This document shows, in pieces, positions 13,301 to 25,300 of a stretch of 64,000 bases of DNA. Every line of letters starts with the position of its first letter. Positions within the stretch are counted from its first letter, which is position 1. A program made the position numbers and the translations under genes. The stretch comes from Gymnogyps californianus (taxonomy: Eukaryota > Chordata > Aves > Accipitriformes > Cathartidae). The stretch lies in the NCBI RefSeq assembly GCF_018139145.2, contig NC_059473.1, positions 59,874,707 through 59,938,706 of the forward strand, read 5' to 3'. A model generated the notes under the pieces. It had not been told where the DNA came from and made no database searches. It was given only the letters and a program-made list of their open reading frames with translations.

Positions 13301-16300
13301 TCACAAATCCACCTACCATAGGAAATTCCATGTTGTGTTGATAGCAGGATTTTTTTGTTTGTTTGTTTGTTTTGTTGGTTTGGTTTGGTTTTTGGTTTTT
13401 TTTTTTTCTTTTTTTGAGGGGGTGGGTGTAGTAAACCAGGAATGCAACTTCTTGCATTCTTTTGTGAGATTTACTGGATAATAAAAATGAATTGTTTAGG
13501 AACTAAAAGAATTTTTCAGTAAATTCTTGTCAGCTAAAAATGTTATTTTCCTTGCAATGAATGAACAATTACCAAATAACTTAGTATCTGCAATTTTTAG
13601 AAATAGAGAAAGTTGATTTTATTTTTGCTTTTTATAAAAATTACTTGCTCCAGTAGCAGCATCCATCCTGATTAAAGTGATTTAAGCAATTTCTACCCCT
13701 AAATTTAAGTGCATTTAGGTAGGGTTGTGGTTGATACAGCTGTTTTCATTTTAAGTATCTATTTTCAACAGCAAAGATTATGGCTTGTTGACATTTACAT
13801 ACCAGAAAAGAAACCACATGGACTTTTTAAAGTTTAAATTTAGAAGTAAATGGACCAATTTTTTGCTTTAATGTATCCATAATAGTAATCAGACTTTCAG
13901 TGACTGGAAATAAGCAGAAGCATGTTTTCCTGTGGCTGGTAATGTTAGGTTTCTGTGATATTAGGTACTATTTGGATATGTAATGCTTTTGTTGTATTGG
14001 AATAGCATTTTCAATCTGACAAAGTGCCTAAGTGAAAGCATGAGTGGAGGTAGCGCAGTTATCATTTCCATCACAAACTTGTCCAATGTAGTTATCAATA
14101 TATTTAAAAACATTGGCAACCTGGGTTGAGGGGAAACAGTGTGAGAAAAAAGGCTTGGGATTGAACGAAGAGATTCCCAGACATAAATTGATGTTGCTGG
14201 CATAGAAGGGAAGATGGGGAAAGCTTTGTTTCACTGTGTATAGCTGTATAGCTTAGTGGTAATTTCTTAGACCTTAATGGAGACATGATTAAAAGATGAA
14301 TAGCGGAGTAGTGTTTTGGTAGCATTAATTTTGCTGTGTGAGGTTCTTAAACGGTGAAAGGCTGATGGGAGCCTTACCTCTGCTCAGGACCCTGTGGCTA
14401 CATTTGTGCTGTGAATAAATTGGGGCAGGGCACAGGCTTGAGCGCTGTCGATAGGATATTATGATTAGCTTGCTCCCTGTGCCAAGAGCAGCATGCACAT
14501 CGGGCAAGGATCTTCCTCCTGCAGACAGTGCAGTGATGGCCCAGAGCTGATTCCCAGGGACACTGTCCAAATACCACCTGGGATGAAGGTGGTATCAGGG
14601 GATGGGGCTTGGGACTTTTTTCCAAGGCACAGAGTCAGAGAGATTTGTGTTAAGCTGGGGCTGTGCTATTGTAGGGTTTCTGCACTCTGGCTGTTTTGTA
14701 GCATATCCTGAGTGATTTAAGCAAATCAGAGAGGTTAGAGTTGATCTGTAGACCACCTCAGCTCACAGAGCAGTCTAGGAGGACAAAGCGGCAAAGCAGG
14801 CTAGCTTTATCGTAGCTCAACTCTATTTATCTCTTTTCTTCCTTTTTCTCCAATTTTCTGGGCTGTAACTGTGAACTGCTTTGCCAGCCTGCCTCTGTTC
14901 AAAGGCATCATGAAAAGTGCATGAAGGCTGCTCCATAATTTGGAGTACTGTAAAGAGACTTATTCTGTGTGTATAGAATCATAGAATGGTTTGGGTCAGA
15001 AGGGACCTTTAAAGATCATCTAGTTCAACCTCCCTGACATGGGCAGGGACAACAGGTTGCTCAAAGCCCCATCCAACTTGACCTTGAACACTTCCAGGGA
15101 TGGGGCATCCACAGCTTCTCTGGGCAACCTGTTCCAGTGTCTCACCACTCTCATTGTAAGAATTTTCTTCCTTGTATCCAATCTAAATCTGCCCTCTTTC
15201 AGTTTAAAACCATTGCCCCTTGTCCTGTCACTACAGGCCCTAGTAAAAAGTCTCTCTCCATCTTTCTTATACGCCTACTTGTCATGGTTTAACCCCAGCT
15301 GGCAACTAAGCACCACGCAGCCGCTCGCTTACTCCCCCTACCCAGTGGGATGGGGGAGGGAATTGACAAAAAAACCTTATGGGTTGAGATAAAGACAGTT
15401 TAATAGGACAGAAAGGAAGGAAAAATAATGATAATGATAATAATAATACGATAATAATACTAAAAGGATTAGAATATACAAAACAAGTGATGCACAATGC
15501 AATTGCTCACCACTCGCCGACCGATGCTCAGTTAGTTCCTGAGCAGCGATCTGCCCCTCCCAGCCAACTCCCCCCAGTTTATATACTGGGCATGACGTCA
15601 TATGGTATGGAATATCCCTTTGGCCAGTTTGGGTCAGCTGTCCTGGCTGTGTCCCCTCCCAGCTTCTTGTGCCCCTCCAGCCTTCTTGCTGGGCACGAGA
15701 AGCTGAAAAATCCTTGACTTAGTATAAACACTACTTAGCAACAACTGAAAACATCAGTGTGTTATCAACATTATTCTCATACTAAATCCAAAACACAGCA
15801 CTATACCAGCTACTAGGAAGAAAATTCACTCTATCCCAGCTGAAACCAGGACACCCCTTTATATATTGAAAGGTTGCAATAAGGTCTCCCCAGAGCCATC
15901 TCTTCTCCAGGCTGAACAACCCCAACTCTCTCAGTAACTGGGGTAACTGCACAGTGGCAGGAAAGAGTATTACAGCTTCAGAAAGCCATCAATCTCGTGA
16001 TGCTTCAGGGACAATGCAGTAGCTTCTTAGCTGTGATTACCATTTTTGAGCTCATTAGCTAGTGATTTGGGGGAGTAGAGATGCTGGACCTCTGCATGTG
16101 TAGATGTGTCTCCCATTTTGGGGGTAAGTGGTTGAATGGAGGAGGTAGTAAAAAGAGTCTAGAGTCTCTGCTAAGGGATAGCAAGTTTCTAGGTAAGGCA
16201 AAACTGTGTAGTTTTGATTGGCCTTTCTGTCATGCTTTGTTCCTGCTCGTTGCCTTCTTAAACTACAGAATTGCTTTGTTTAGATGCAGTTATTTTCTGC

Positions 16301-19300
16301 TGGTTACAAGCTCCTCAAAGGACAGAACCACAGATAACAAACTCACTATTATTAAATTTTTGTTCTTTTTGGCTATTTTAATGTTGGCTTTCTTATTCGA
16401 TCTCTTCTGAATCGCCAGGAAAGTTTAAGGTCACTGAAGCCAATGAAAGTACTTGTATTCTTTGTCTCAGCATCCCAGCCAGGCAGCTCTCTGAGTCTGT
16501 CACTACTGGTTTTCTGTCCCTGAAGCTGACTGATAGTAAGGCATATTAATAGTGTTGCTATACATTGCTTCCAAATTCTCATGAGTGAAGTTTACTTTGA
16601 GCTGATCAGTTTTGCATAGTTTCACCAAAGTCACAGAAGCTATTAGCTATCTCCTCCTAACCCCTTCTGGAGGCTGCAAGACAGTATTTAGTCAGGTATG
16701 AACTACCATGGTGATAACTGATGTATCTCCTACTCTTAATCCTTTATAATTATGCACACTCATGTGCAAAGGAGGAATAAACTGTCAGGTTTCATGTATT
16801 TCTAATCCTCCACTACAGTGTCATCTAGAAAAGTACAGAAGACGTACTTCTTAAAAACACTCAAGAAGGAGAACACAGCATACCCTTGTTACAGAAAGGA
16901 ATGTGATGAACAGAGCTTTTTAGTAAATACCACCTACACTGGCCTTTATGCAAAACTAGAGTCAGCAGAACAGAATGAATAAGATCCAATTTCCCGCCTT
17001 GTCCTGCCATTCCAGTCCCATGTGCCTACGCAAATATTCTGGCCCTGCTGAAAACCACCCCTAACTCAAGTTTCTGTAGCCAGCCTGTGATTTGGAAGCA
17101 AGGACTCCCCTGCTGGTGTTTCAGAAAAAGACCTGGTTGTTGTGTGAGAGTTGGTCTGCGTTTTCGGACAGTGGGCCACCGTGGAGAGTTGAAGGGTGGT
17201 CCTACAAAGTGTTCCCTTCTGCTGTCTGAAGCCATACTGTCCCAGATTGTCACTGTGCCCTTAGCTAATTAGCTTGCTCTTGACAGGTCAGCTGTTGTTT
17301 CTGCTATGCTAGAGCAATGAATGTTGGCTCATTTTCACCTTTTCTTACTAACTGGAGTGAACAGGATGACATTGGCTCCATTAGAGGCCAATTTAAGTGA
17401 ATCAAACAGTTTATTCCTAGCAAAACCAGTGTTTTCAGAACAATTGTTCTTCTGTTTCTTAATTACTTTATCATTTCAGAGAGAAGGAGCAGAGATTGAA
17501 ATCCTGCTGTATACAAGAGATCTGATTACAGTGGTGTTCTCAAGATTCAAAATTTATCTTTTAGTTTTGGGGCCCTGAAGTTCAGCTGCTTCATGGTTTC
17601 ACATGTTGCTTCACAGCCATGAGACGTGGAATCCCTTTAGTGATAACTGAAGTTGTCATCTAATCATGTACACTCTTTTGTGACATAAAAAGCAAAATTT
17701 CAAGAATTGGTAATACCGAAACTTTCTGAATGGCTGAACACACCCAGCTTCAGCTGAAGCCAGTAAGAAATCTCAATGCTTCATATCTTTAAAATTCAGA
17801 AGTCAGTTGAAAAATCCATAGTGAGGAATACACTTTATCTCATAAATGACCAGTCTTTTACCTTTCCCTTCAGTCAAATGCAATGAAAACTGTATGTTCT
17901 CTAGGATGGTGAAATTTGATTTTTTTAGTAGTGTCCCAACACCAAGCTCATTGCACTTCATAAAGTAAGTGGGAAAAACACACTGTAATGCAGCAAAGGA
18001 TGGGAATGTATAAGTATTGTGGAATATTATGCAATTGCACTCACTTACCTGCAGTCAAAAGGAATTCAGAAATGTAAACAAACATAGTCCATGTGCTTGT
18101 CATTTGTATTTGTTTTCTTCTGAAGCAAAGATACTGGCCTCTGCTGGAGCCTTGTCAGCATTGCATATGACAGGACTGATGTGAAACGGCATAGCCTGTG
18201 TCCACCTGTAACCCTTTTGTAACTATCTATCACCTTCTAGGTAACACTCGGCTGCACTTTCTGGTCCTGGTGACAGGCTGTACGTCGGTGGGAAAAATCC
18301 TGGACGCTGAAGTTTACAAAATTACTGCAACAGATTTCTGTCCTCTCCAGGAAGAAACCAAGGAAGAGGAGCGCGTTACCACCTTGAAGAAAATACTGAA
18401 CTCTGGGATGTTCTATTTCTCCTGTCCTAATGCAGGCTCAAACTTTGACCTGACTGTGCGGGCTCAGAAGCAGGGTGATAACCACTATGAATCTGGTAAC
18501 TCGTTCTTCTGGTTAGTACTGCATGTTATACCAAAGTCTTCTGTCATCTCCACCTGTAACTTATTGGTCAAAGATTCTCAAAGGGAAATGAACATATGAA
18601 TTTCAGGTGCACCTCCTTTCATTTCATTGTCATGTCATTTTACAGGGCATGTGGCCTTAGTGAATTCATGGTAAACCTGAGTCAAACAAGTAACTTCTGT
18701 TTAATTAAAATTAACCTGATAGTGAAATGCAATTCTAATAACGACATTTTGTGCTTTTAAGAAGGAAACACAAGATGTATTGCTCACACTACAGAAACAT
18801 GTCTCTACATGTCATGGTTTCCCCTGCAGTTCTTTTTAATAATTTGATTTAAGAGTTATCTAATAGAAGCCTGCACTTGAACTGTTCATAAATCCCATCA
18901 TCTGTGCTGAAGTATCTTCTGTTTTGTAAAAGTGTATGTGTTTGAAGTCTGTAGTTTAATGTTTCAATAATGTGCCCTAGTTTTTATGTTGAAAACATCA
19001 ATATTAATATGTTTACAGCTCAGTGTAAATATATGTTGTATAGAAGGAAACTCCTGTGATACACTGCTCTGTACTTCTTACTTTCTTGTGCTTATAAAGC
19101 AAAGAAAAAGTATTTCTTGTTGTGGGAAGTATTGGTTGAGTGGAAAGGAAAACGCACAGTGCTGGGTTTTGTCTTCCCTAGGTGGGTTCACTATTGATGT
19201 AATTCAGTTTGTTTGCTTTACAAGTTCTGGAAGAATGCTTGAATTCCTATACCCTCGTTTTTTTGTTTTTAAACAAAAAGATAGTCACACAGGAAACATA

Positions 19301-22300
19301 GCTGTACTGGAAATAAACGAGGGTTATATGATGTAGGTGGAAAATAACTGGCAGAGCTAAATGTGGGTGTGCTGCTAGAATGTGTGATAAGTCTTGTGGG
19401 CCAAAGTAGGTGAATATTAAATAAGCAAAAAAGTTCATAAGGGATGGTAAATAAACATGAGAGAGCAGTTCATTCAGGCTAAATAATCTTTCTAGATATG
19501 ATGTGATTTTCACTGGTAGGATCTAGTATTTTGAGTTTAACTCAGAAGAGAAATATATAAAACTTGCATTCAACTGTGCTAATTATGCATCCCTCTCAAA
19601 AAGCTCACCAAGCATGTCGAGTCAGACACATGGCACAAATGAGCTGTGTTCCAGTGATGAAACTCCTAAGGTGGCAGTATCCCTTAATAAAGAAACAACC
19701 TTTAAAGCAACTCTTTTTACCTGTACTGTCTTTTGAAACTTTTCTTCTTGGAAGATAAGTATTTGAACTTTCCTTCTTTGCTGCTTCTGGCTAATCTAGA
19801 AGTAGCCCTTGAAGAGGTTCCATTCTCCTGTGTGTTGTAGAACAGAGATGAATGGTGACAACATCACATTTAGGGCAAAAAGATATTCCAAAGAAAATTT
19901 ATCTTGAGGCAGCTATGTGATATGGGAAATTTCAGACCAAACAATAGATGCTTGAGAAAAGTAAACAATGGGATAAATAGTTACATGATGAAAAGAGTCA
20001 GATGACCTTAGTTATAAGCAACACAAACTGCCTGTTAAATGAACTGCAACAACAAAAAAATTCTACTGGAATTTGTCTGAGTGAGGACTTCCTCTGTGAG
20101 TAGAGCTAGGAGAAAGAGGTGGAAGAGATACCACAAATTGTTTTAGAGCTGCTTTTTCAGTTACATGTTTAGTTTAAAAATGTAAGAATTACTTGCACCT
20201 TTTTCAGAGAAATGCTGTACTCTAGAAGAACAATTCCTCAGGGGTTTCGCTAGGTGTAGTAACTCTTGTACAGATCTGCTGTTGAGCAATAAATGATCAT
20301 AAAAGGGATTTTCTTGGCCCTCTTCTGTGACTAAAGGCACATTTTGAAAAATTAAATGAGGAAAACCATCATAATAGAAGAGACTAGCAGATGTTAACCA
20401 GGCGTGATAGGTTTAACTAGCAATGTTAACCAGGCATGATAAGTTTCTTGGGTTGTTGATCTTAAAATAAATTGAGGTTTAAAACAGACATTCTCTTAAT
20501 TTTAGTAGCACTTTTTGCATTATCTCCATTGACTTATGGGCCCAGTTTCTGCTTGGAAAAATTTTCCCAAAAATCCTGGTGGATTTTAAAGTGGCTCTTC
20601 ATCCTGTAGTGTATGCTAAGGTCTGGGCAGTACTGTTCAAAAAGTAATTAGCTTGACAGCACTGTAATTTATGAAAAAGATTACTAAATATAAATGTATT
20701 TCTGGAGCTGAAAGAGGTGATGTTTTCATCCGAATTTAAAAGAGAGAGGTACAAGATATAAGGACAGCACCTTGGGGGTAGCTGTGCTATCAAAATTTGC
20801 CATGTTCTGTTCACTGTAGTAGTTCACAAGGATTTCTTCCCAATTGTTTCCTGGTTTTGGGTAAAGTGAAGGTACAACAGAAAAGGGGTAACAAAACATC
20901 AATTGCTTAAATTAGTGATTGCTGTGGGGTGGCACCCATGCCTGTCTGTCTTATTTTATTCAGTAATGTATCTGTATGTTGTTGAACCTTTCAGGAACCA
21001 GCTATTGCATGTGCCCTTCAAACACAACCAGGTGAACTGCTCTGACTGGTTGCTGAAAGTGATCTGTGGTGTAGTGGACATTCGCACTGTTTATGCTTCC
21101 CACAAGAAGGCGAAAGCCTGCCTCATCTCTCGCATCAGCTGTGAGAGAGCTGGTGTCCGGTTTCACATTCGAGGGGTCGATGATGATGGACATGTGTCTA
21201 ACTTCGTTGAGACAGAGCAGGTAAGTGGATGTATCCAATAGCTTTGAATAATTCAGTCCACTCAAGTTTAATTGGGGCAGAATTTCCAACAAGAATTAAA
21301 GGAGTTCAGCAAGTGTTTTTTCCAAGAGTATTTAAAGTATTATTGCATGACAGATCTATTTGTTCTTGCCCATTAAGCATTTCTTTGCAATCTGTTCTTT
21401 TTCTGTGTTTCTGGCTTTTCCATGCACACAATTTTCACTAATACTTTTGATTTTTTTCCTGAATGTGAAAGTCTGTCCATTTGATATTGTAGTGAAATAT
21501 AGACATGGGTTTTTAAACCATTCAGAGACCTCTGTGTGTTAATTCATGCGAAATCAGCATGTGTAACAATAAGTTTCTGAAATGCACGAAACTTGCTTAG
21601 AATTATCAGTCATGAGGCCTATGTATTAAACAAAAGAATGTTTTCCAATGTTCCAGAATAAATGTCACACTTCTATACATTCTGCATATATTTTAAAGTA
21701 CATTTTTTCTAAAATTCATCGTGTTTCCCATGCTATAGAATGTTGGAGAAATAGTTTGAAAGATTTTCTATAAGGTAATGGTCTCTACACTTCGTTTCTC
21801 TTTAATTCATTTTAAGTATCTCTGTTAGCCCATGCCACCAGATTTGCTGGGCTAGCCATTGAAAGTCTCTTGCACTACAATAGCATAACTATGTCTACAC
21901 TGATGTAAGAGAGAGTTTGGTTAGGGATGCTGGGCGTGATTTTCAGCAAAGACTAGAGCTGAGATTTGCTTTTGGCTCTAAGGAAGTCACTTAGAATCAT
22001 ATAAAATCTTATAATCATAAATATTCATGTTTCAAGTTATTCCTGTCTGCCTTATTGGATTGAAGCCGTCACTTCTTTGTACAGTAAGTTTTTCAGCTAT
22101 AAGTGAGGGTGATTATTAACTTCCTGCTTCACAGGACTTTTGCAGACCGGTGAGGACAACATTTATAGAAGGTAGGTAGTGTATGTTGTGCTATGGTGAA
22201 GAACAACTCTCAGTGCTCAAATATATCATTCTAGTTAAGAGGAAGCTGCCCAGCAAAGGAGCTGTGTTCACTGGGAGTCAAATCATCTTTTGCTAGTAAA

Positions 22301-25300
22301 GGAAATGGAGAAAAAACATCATCTTCTCAGAGTCAGGCAAATTCCAGTGCAACTCCTTTTGGAAGAGACTTTGCTTTATATTCCCCTTTGCTTTGTGGGG
22401 GATTCTCTCAAGTGAGAGGTCGTATGACACAGTTTTTATACATACATGTAAAAACCTTATTTCCAGCTGATGCTGAGACAAAGTATATGGGTGAAATGCA
22501 TTCAGCAGGCTCCCTTGATTGACACAGCCAAACACAATAACAGTCAGCTGTTTTTATTACACATGGTTTAGCTTACTACCTTGAAAGTGAACAAAAAGCA
22601 GTAGACCCTGAAGAATCTGAAATCTTCTGTGCCAGCTGAAATGAGTGCTTTCTTTTTCAAGTATAATCACCTTTTTCTTTTTGAATAGAAGTAGTAATGA
22701 CTAGCAGTCAGAACCATCGTGCAGAAATGGATGTCTCTATAAGCAGAATAGATAAATAACTGATAGTAGTTTTCAACAAAGGACAAGGATCTGCTCCTAA
22801 AATTTGGTTGTTCTCAGCGTCTTCTGGGCAGATCTACAAAACTATGTGTGTAGCGTAGATTCTTTTTGTAAGTGTATGTATGTGTCTATATATGTAGGGG
22901 CACGTACAATGAAAGCAGATTGCTTATGTGCTGCTCATAAGGGGAGGCTGGTGAGACATCTCTACATGACACAGTGAGTGTAGCATAGAGATACTTAAGC
23001 TAGCTGTGTCATTACTTATTCCAGAAGAGCTATAGCTGTGTCACTGTAGGACTGTGCCTGACTGCTGAGGGTGACATCCCCCCTCAAAAGCGCCCATACT
23101 TTAGCAGTACAGTTTCCTCATGGCATTGTGTGAGTGTAGCAGCTCACACTCAGTGCTGTCCTTTCTGTTATCCCACTGCATGAGGCAGGCATGCCTTCAG
23201 GCGCCTGTTTGTCCAAAATCCAGCAATGTTTGGGTACTTTCAGAATTTCCTCTAAGATGTTGCCTTGATGGTACAGCTTTAATATCTTCACCTGGTTCTG
23301 GCTAAGGACACATGTAGAGCTACCTTAGACTTGACAGTGCTGTGCTGCTCAGCAGAACGCCTGGAGGAGTTGCCGATTGGTATTCCCCAGTCTGCTGGTG
23401 AACTTTGATCCCCCAGACACGCTCAAAGCATGCATAATGTTACATGTGTGACTTTTTGCCCAGTGGTCAGAGTCTCATCAGGGATATGGGTGGCTTTTTG
23501 CTCATGTCCCTCCTTTTCCTGGTTTGCCTGCATTTTCAGTAGGCTGGCCTGGCAGCTTTCCACTTAGTGTTCAGGCTTCTACAAATTCTGTTTGTTGGAT
23601 GCCAAACTCTTCCCCTGCAGTGCTTGAGTCTCTAATGTCAGCCTCTGAATTCTCTGCTGATAATTCTCTTTTGTGCCTCTGCTCCAAGGCAACTGCAAGT
23701 CAAGTCCTGCAACATCTACATCTTTCTAGAAAGTCAGTCAGTGCATTAGGAGATGCAGATAGGTCTGCTCACCGAAAAGTGGAATTTTCCCCTGGAACTT
23801 GGGAACAGAAGAAGGGACATAAGACATTTTAAGTAATAACTTGGTACCGTCTGCTATTTTAGTTGAGTGCCTTCTCTTGAGCATTAGTGCAAAGTACATT
23901 ACTCAGGATTTGAAGAATGTTCTCTTGCTGAAATGCAGGGGAAAGAAAATGTTAGAAAGGGTTGTCAGCTTTCTTTCAGATCAGTCTCATGTTTGCGGCA
24001 CTGCACTTAGCAGTTGTCTAATTATGGGAAATGCTTCTGCTATCCTGCTCACTGGTTGGGTCGGAAGTAACTCATTCTATTTAATTATATTCCTGGAATA
24101 CATTGTGTTGCAAATGATTAGCATGAAAAATAAGATGGCCTTTGCATCCCAGCAGAAAACCTGAGGATTGGCTCCTGGTGAGTGGCAAAACAGTACTTCG
24201 TTGCTAATGCTCCCCTTAGATGGGGCTGGGTCAGGCTCTTCACAGGAACTGCTGTGCTTTGTTCCCATTCAGCCACGGGCTGCCATGAAGTGGGAGGACT
24301 GAAGGCTTTTGAGTGTATTGTGGTTGGGTAAGGAAAAGTGCAAGAGTTAAATGGTTATAGGGTGAAAGGCTTGAGTAGGTTGAAAATGATAACAATGGTT
24401 TGTAGTTTTAAAGGGTTGTGTGTTTTTGTTTTTAAAGGAGAAAAGAAGGTTGCTGTTGCTAATGGTGATAAACACCAGTTTTACCAAGCTGCATGCCCTA
24501 AGAAAGCAAAGTTGAGCTAACCACTGGGATGCCTGAGATCCAGTTCAAGCTGGCATCCGCTTACCATTAGGAAGGAAGAGTCCTAGAATAAACTCTCTCC
24601 TACTTTCATAGTAGACTACTGACTAATCGCCTATGAGGTAATATCTTGGCTAAATAACATTTTGTTTCCATTTGCTGCAGCCTGTACAGTATAATAGCAT
24701 GCTGGCTGTGTGCTTTCATGGATAAATAGCACCCTAGGATTCTGAAAAGCCAAGACTTTTTCCCCCCTTTGTAGGAATTACTTCTAACATTTTTCTGGTT
24801 TTAGAAGAGGGAGAAACAATTAGTCTTATCTCCAGGCAGCTCTTTTATGCATAGATGGTATGCTTTTGTCTCCCACTGAGTTAGCTGTGTGGCATTTTAG
24901 CTCTGCAATGAGTCATTTTTTTGTGGGCTCACTTAACTGCTGTGACTCACAGTGTTTGAGAAGAAGGGGGAAAAAGTTAAATATCTCACTTCACTTTTGC
25001 TTTTCAAAAAAAAAAAAAGCTACTAGTAGATCTTCCAGATATTTGAGCATTTGGCTTGCATCTTTACAAAGAAAAAAGAATAAAGAAAAAATGGTAGGAA
25101 ACACTTAAGAAAAAACAAAATAGGAAGGGAAGAGAAAAGAGGGCTTTTTTGAAATCCCTCTAACGTGTACTTCCAGATTTGCTGCCAGTATTTTGTAATG
25201 GGATGGTAGCCCTTTCTACTTGCAGTGTCGCAGTTAATCCTCAAGTAGTTTTAAAATCAGTCTCTGTTTCCCAGTGATAGCTTAAATGTTTCCCTTCACC

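Larger units (their letters stand above)
15280..15853 (-). mobile_element. Solo LTR of an avian endogenous retrovirus, nested in the CR1
   Basis: This 574-bp element has intact TG...CA ends: it starts TGTCATGGTTTAACCCCAGC and ends ACCAGGACA. It is a family I recognise from many bird genomes. The minus strand is the sense orientation: it carries a CRE (15593-15600), then TATATAAA (15578-15585), then ATTAAA (15399-15404). CR1 sequence resumes directly on the other side, so the LTR inserted into an existing CR1. Flanking 5-mers (ctact and cccct) match only partly, so any target duplication has diverged. No internal retroviral genes are present. Confidence 0.9.
7391..18240 (+). other. SYNJ2: SYNJ2 intron, 10.9 kb, with CR1 and two LTR insertions
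   Basis: This is the longest intron in the window. It holds an antisense solo LTR (about 7466-8626), a T/G-rich simple tract (13350-13427), and an antisense CR1 3' end (14974-15934) interrupted by a second antisense solo LTR (15280-15853). The rest (8627-14973 and 15935-18240) is unannotated AT-rich intron with no domain-bearing ORF or RNA gene that I can see. Confidence 0.9.

Noticed and set aside
13263..13481. ORFs on both strands over the T/G-rich tract
   Set aside because: Their translations are Phe/Gly/Val or Lys/Asn/Gln low complexity from simple sequence.
18198..18240. ATG upstream of exon 3 as an alternative SYNJ2 start
   Set aside because: The frame is open only because the short stretch before the acceptor lacks a stop. 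A polypyrimidine tract and AG mark a normal acceptor, and no promoter evidence is visible.
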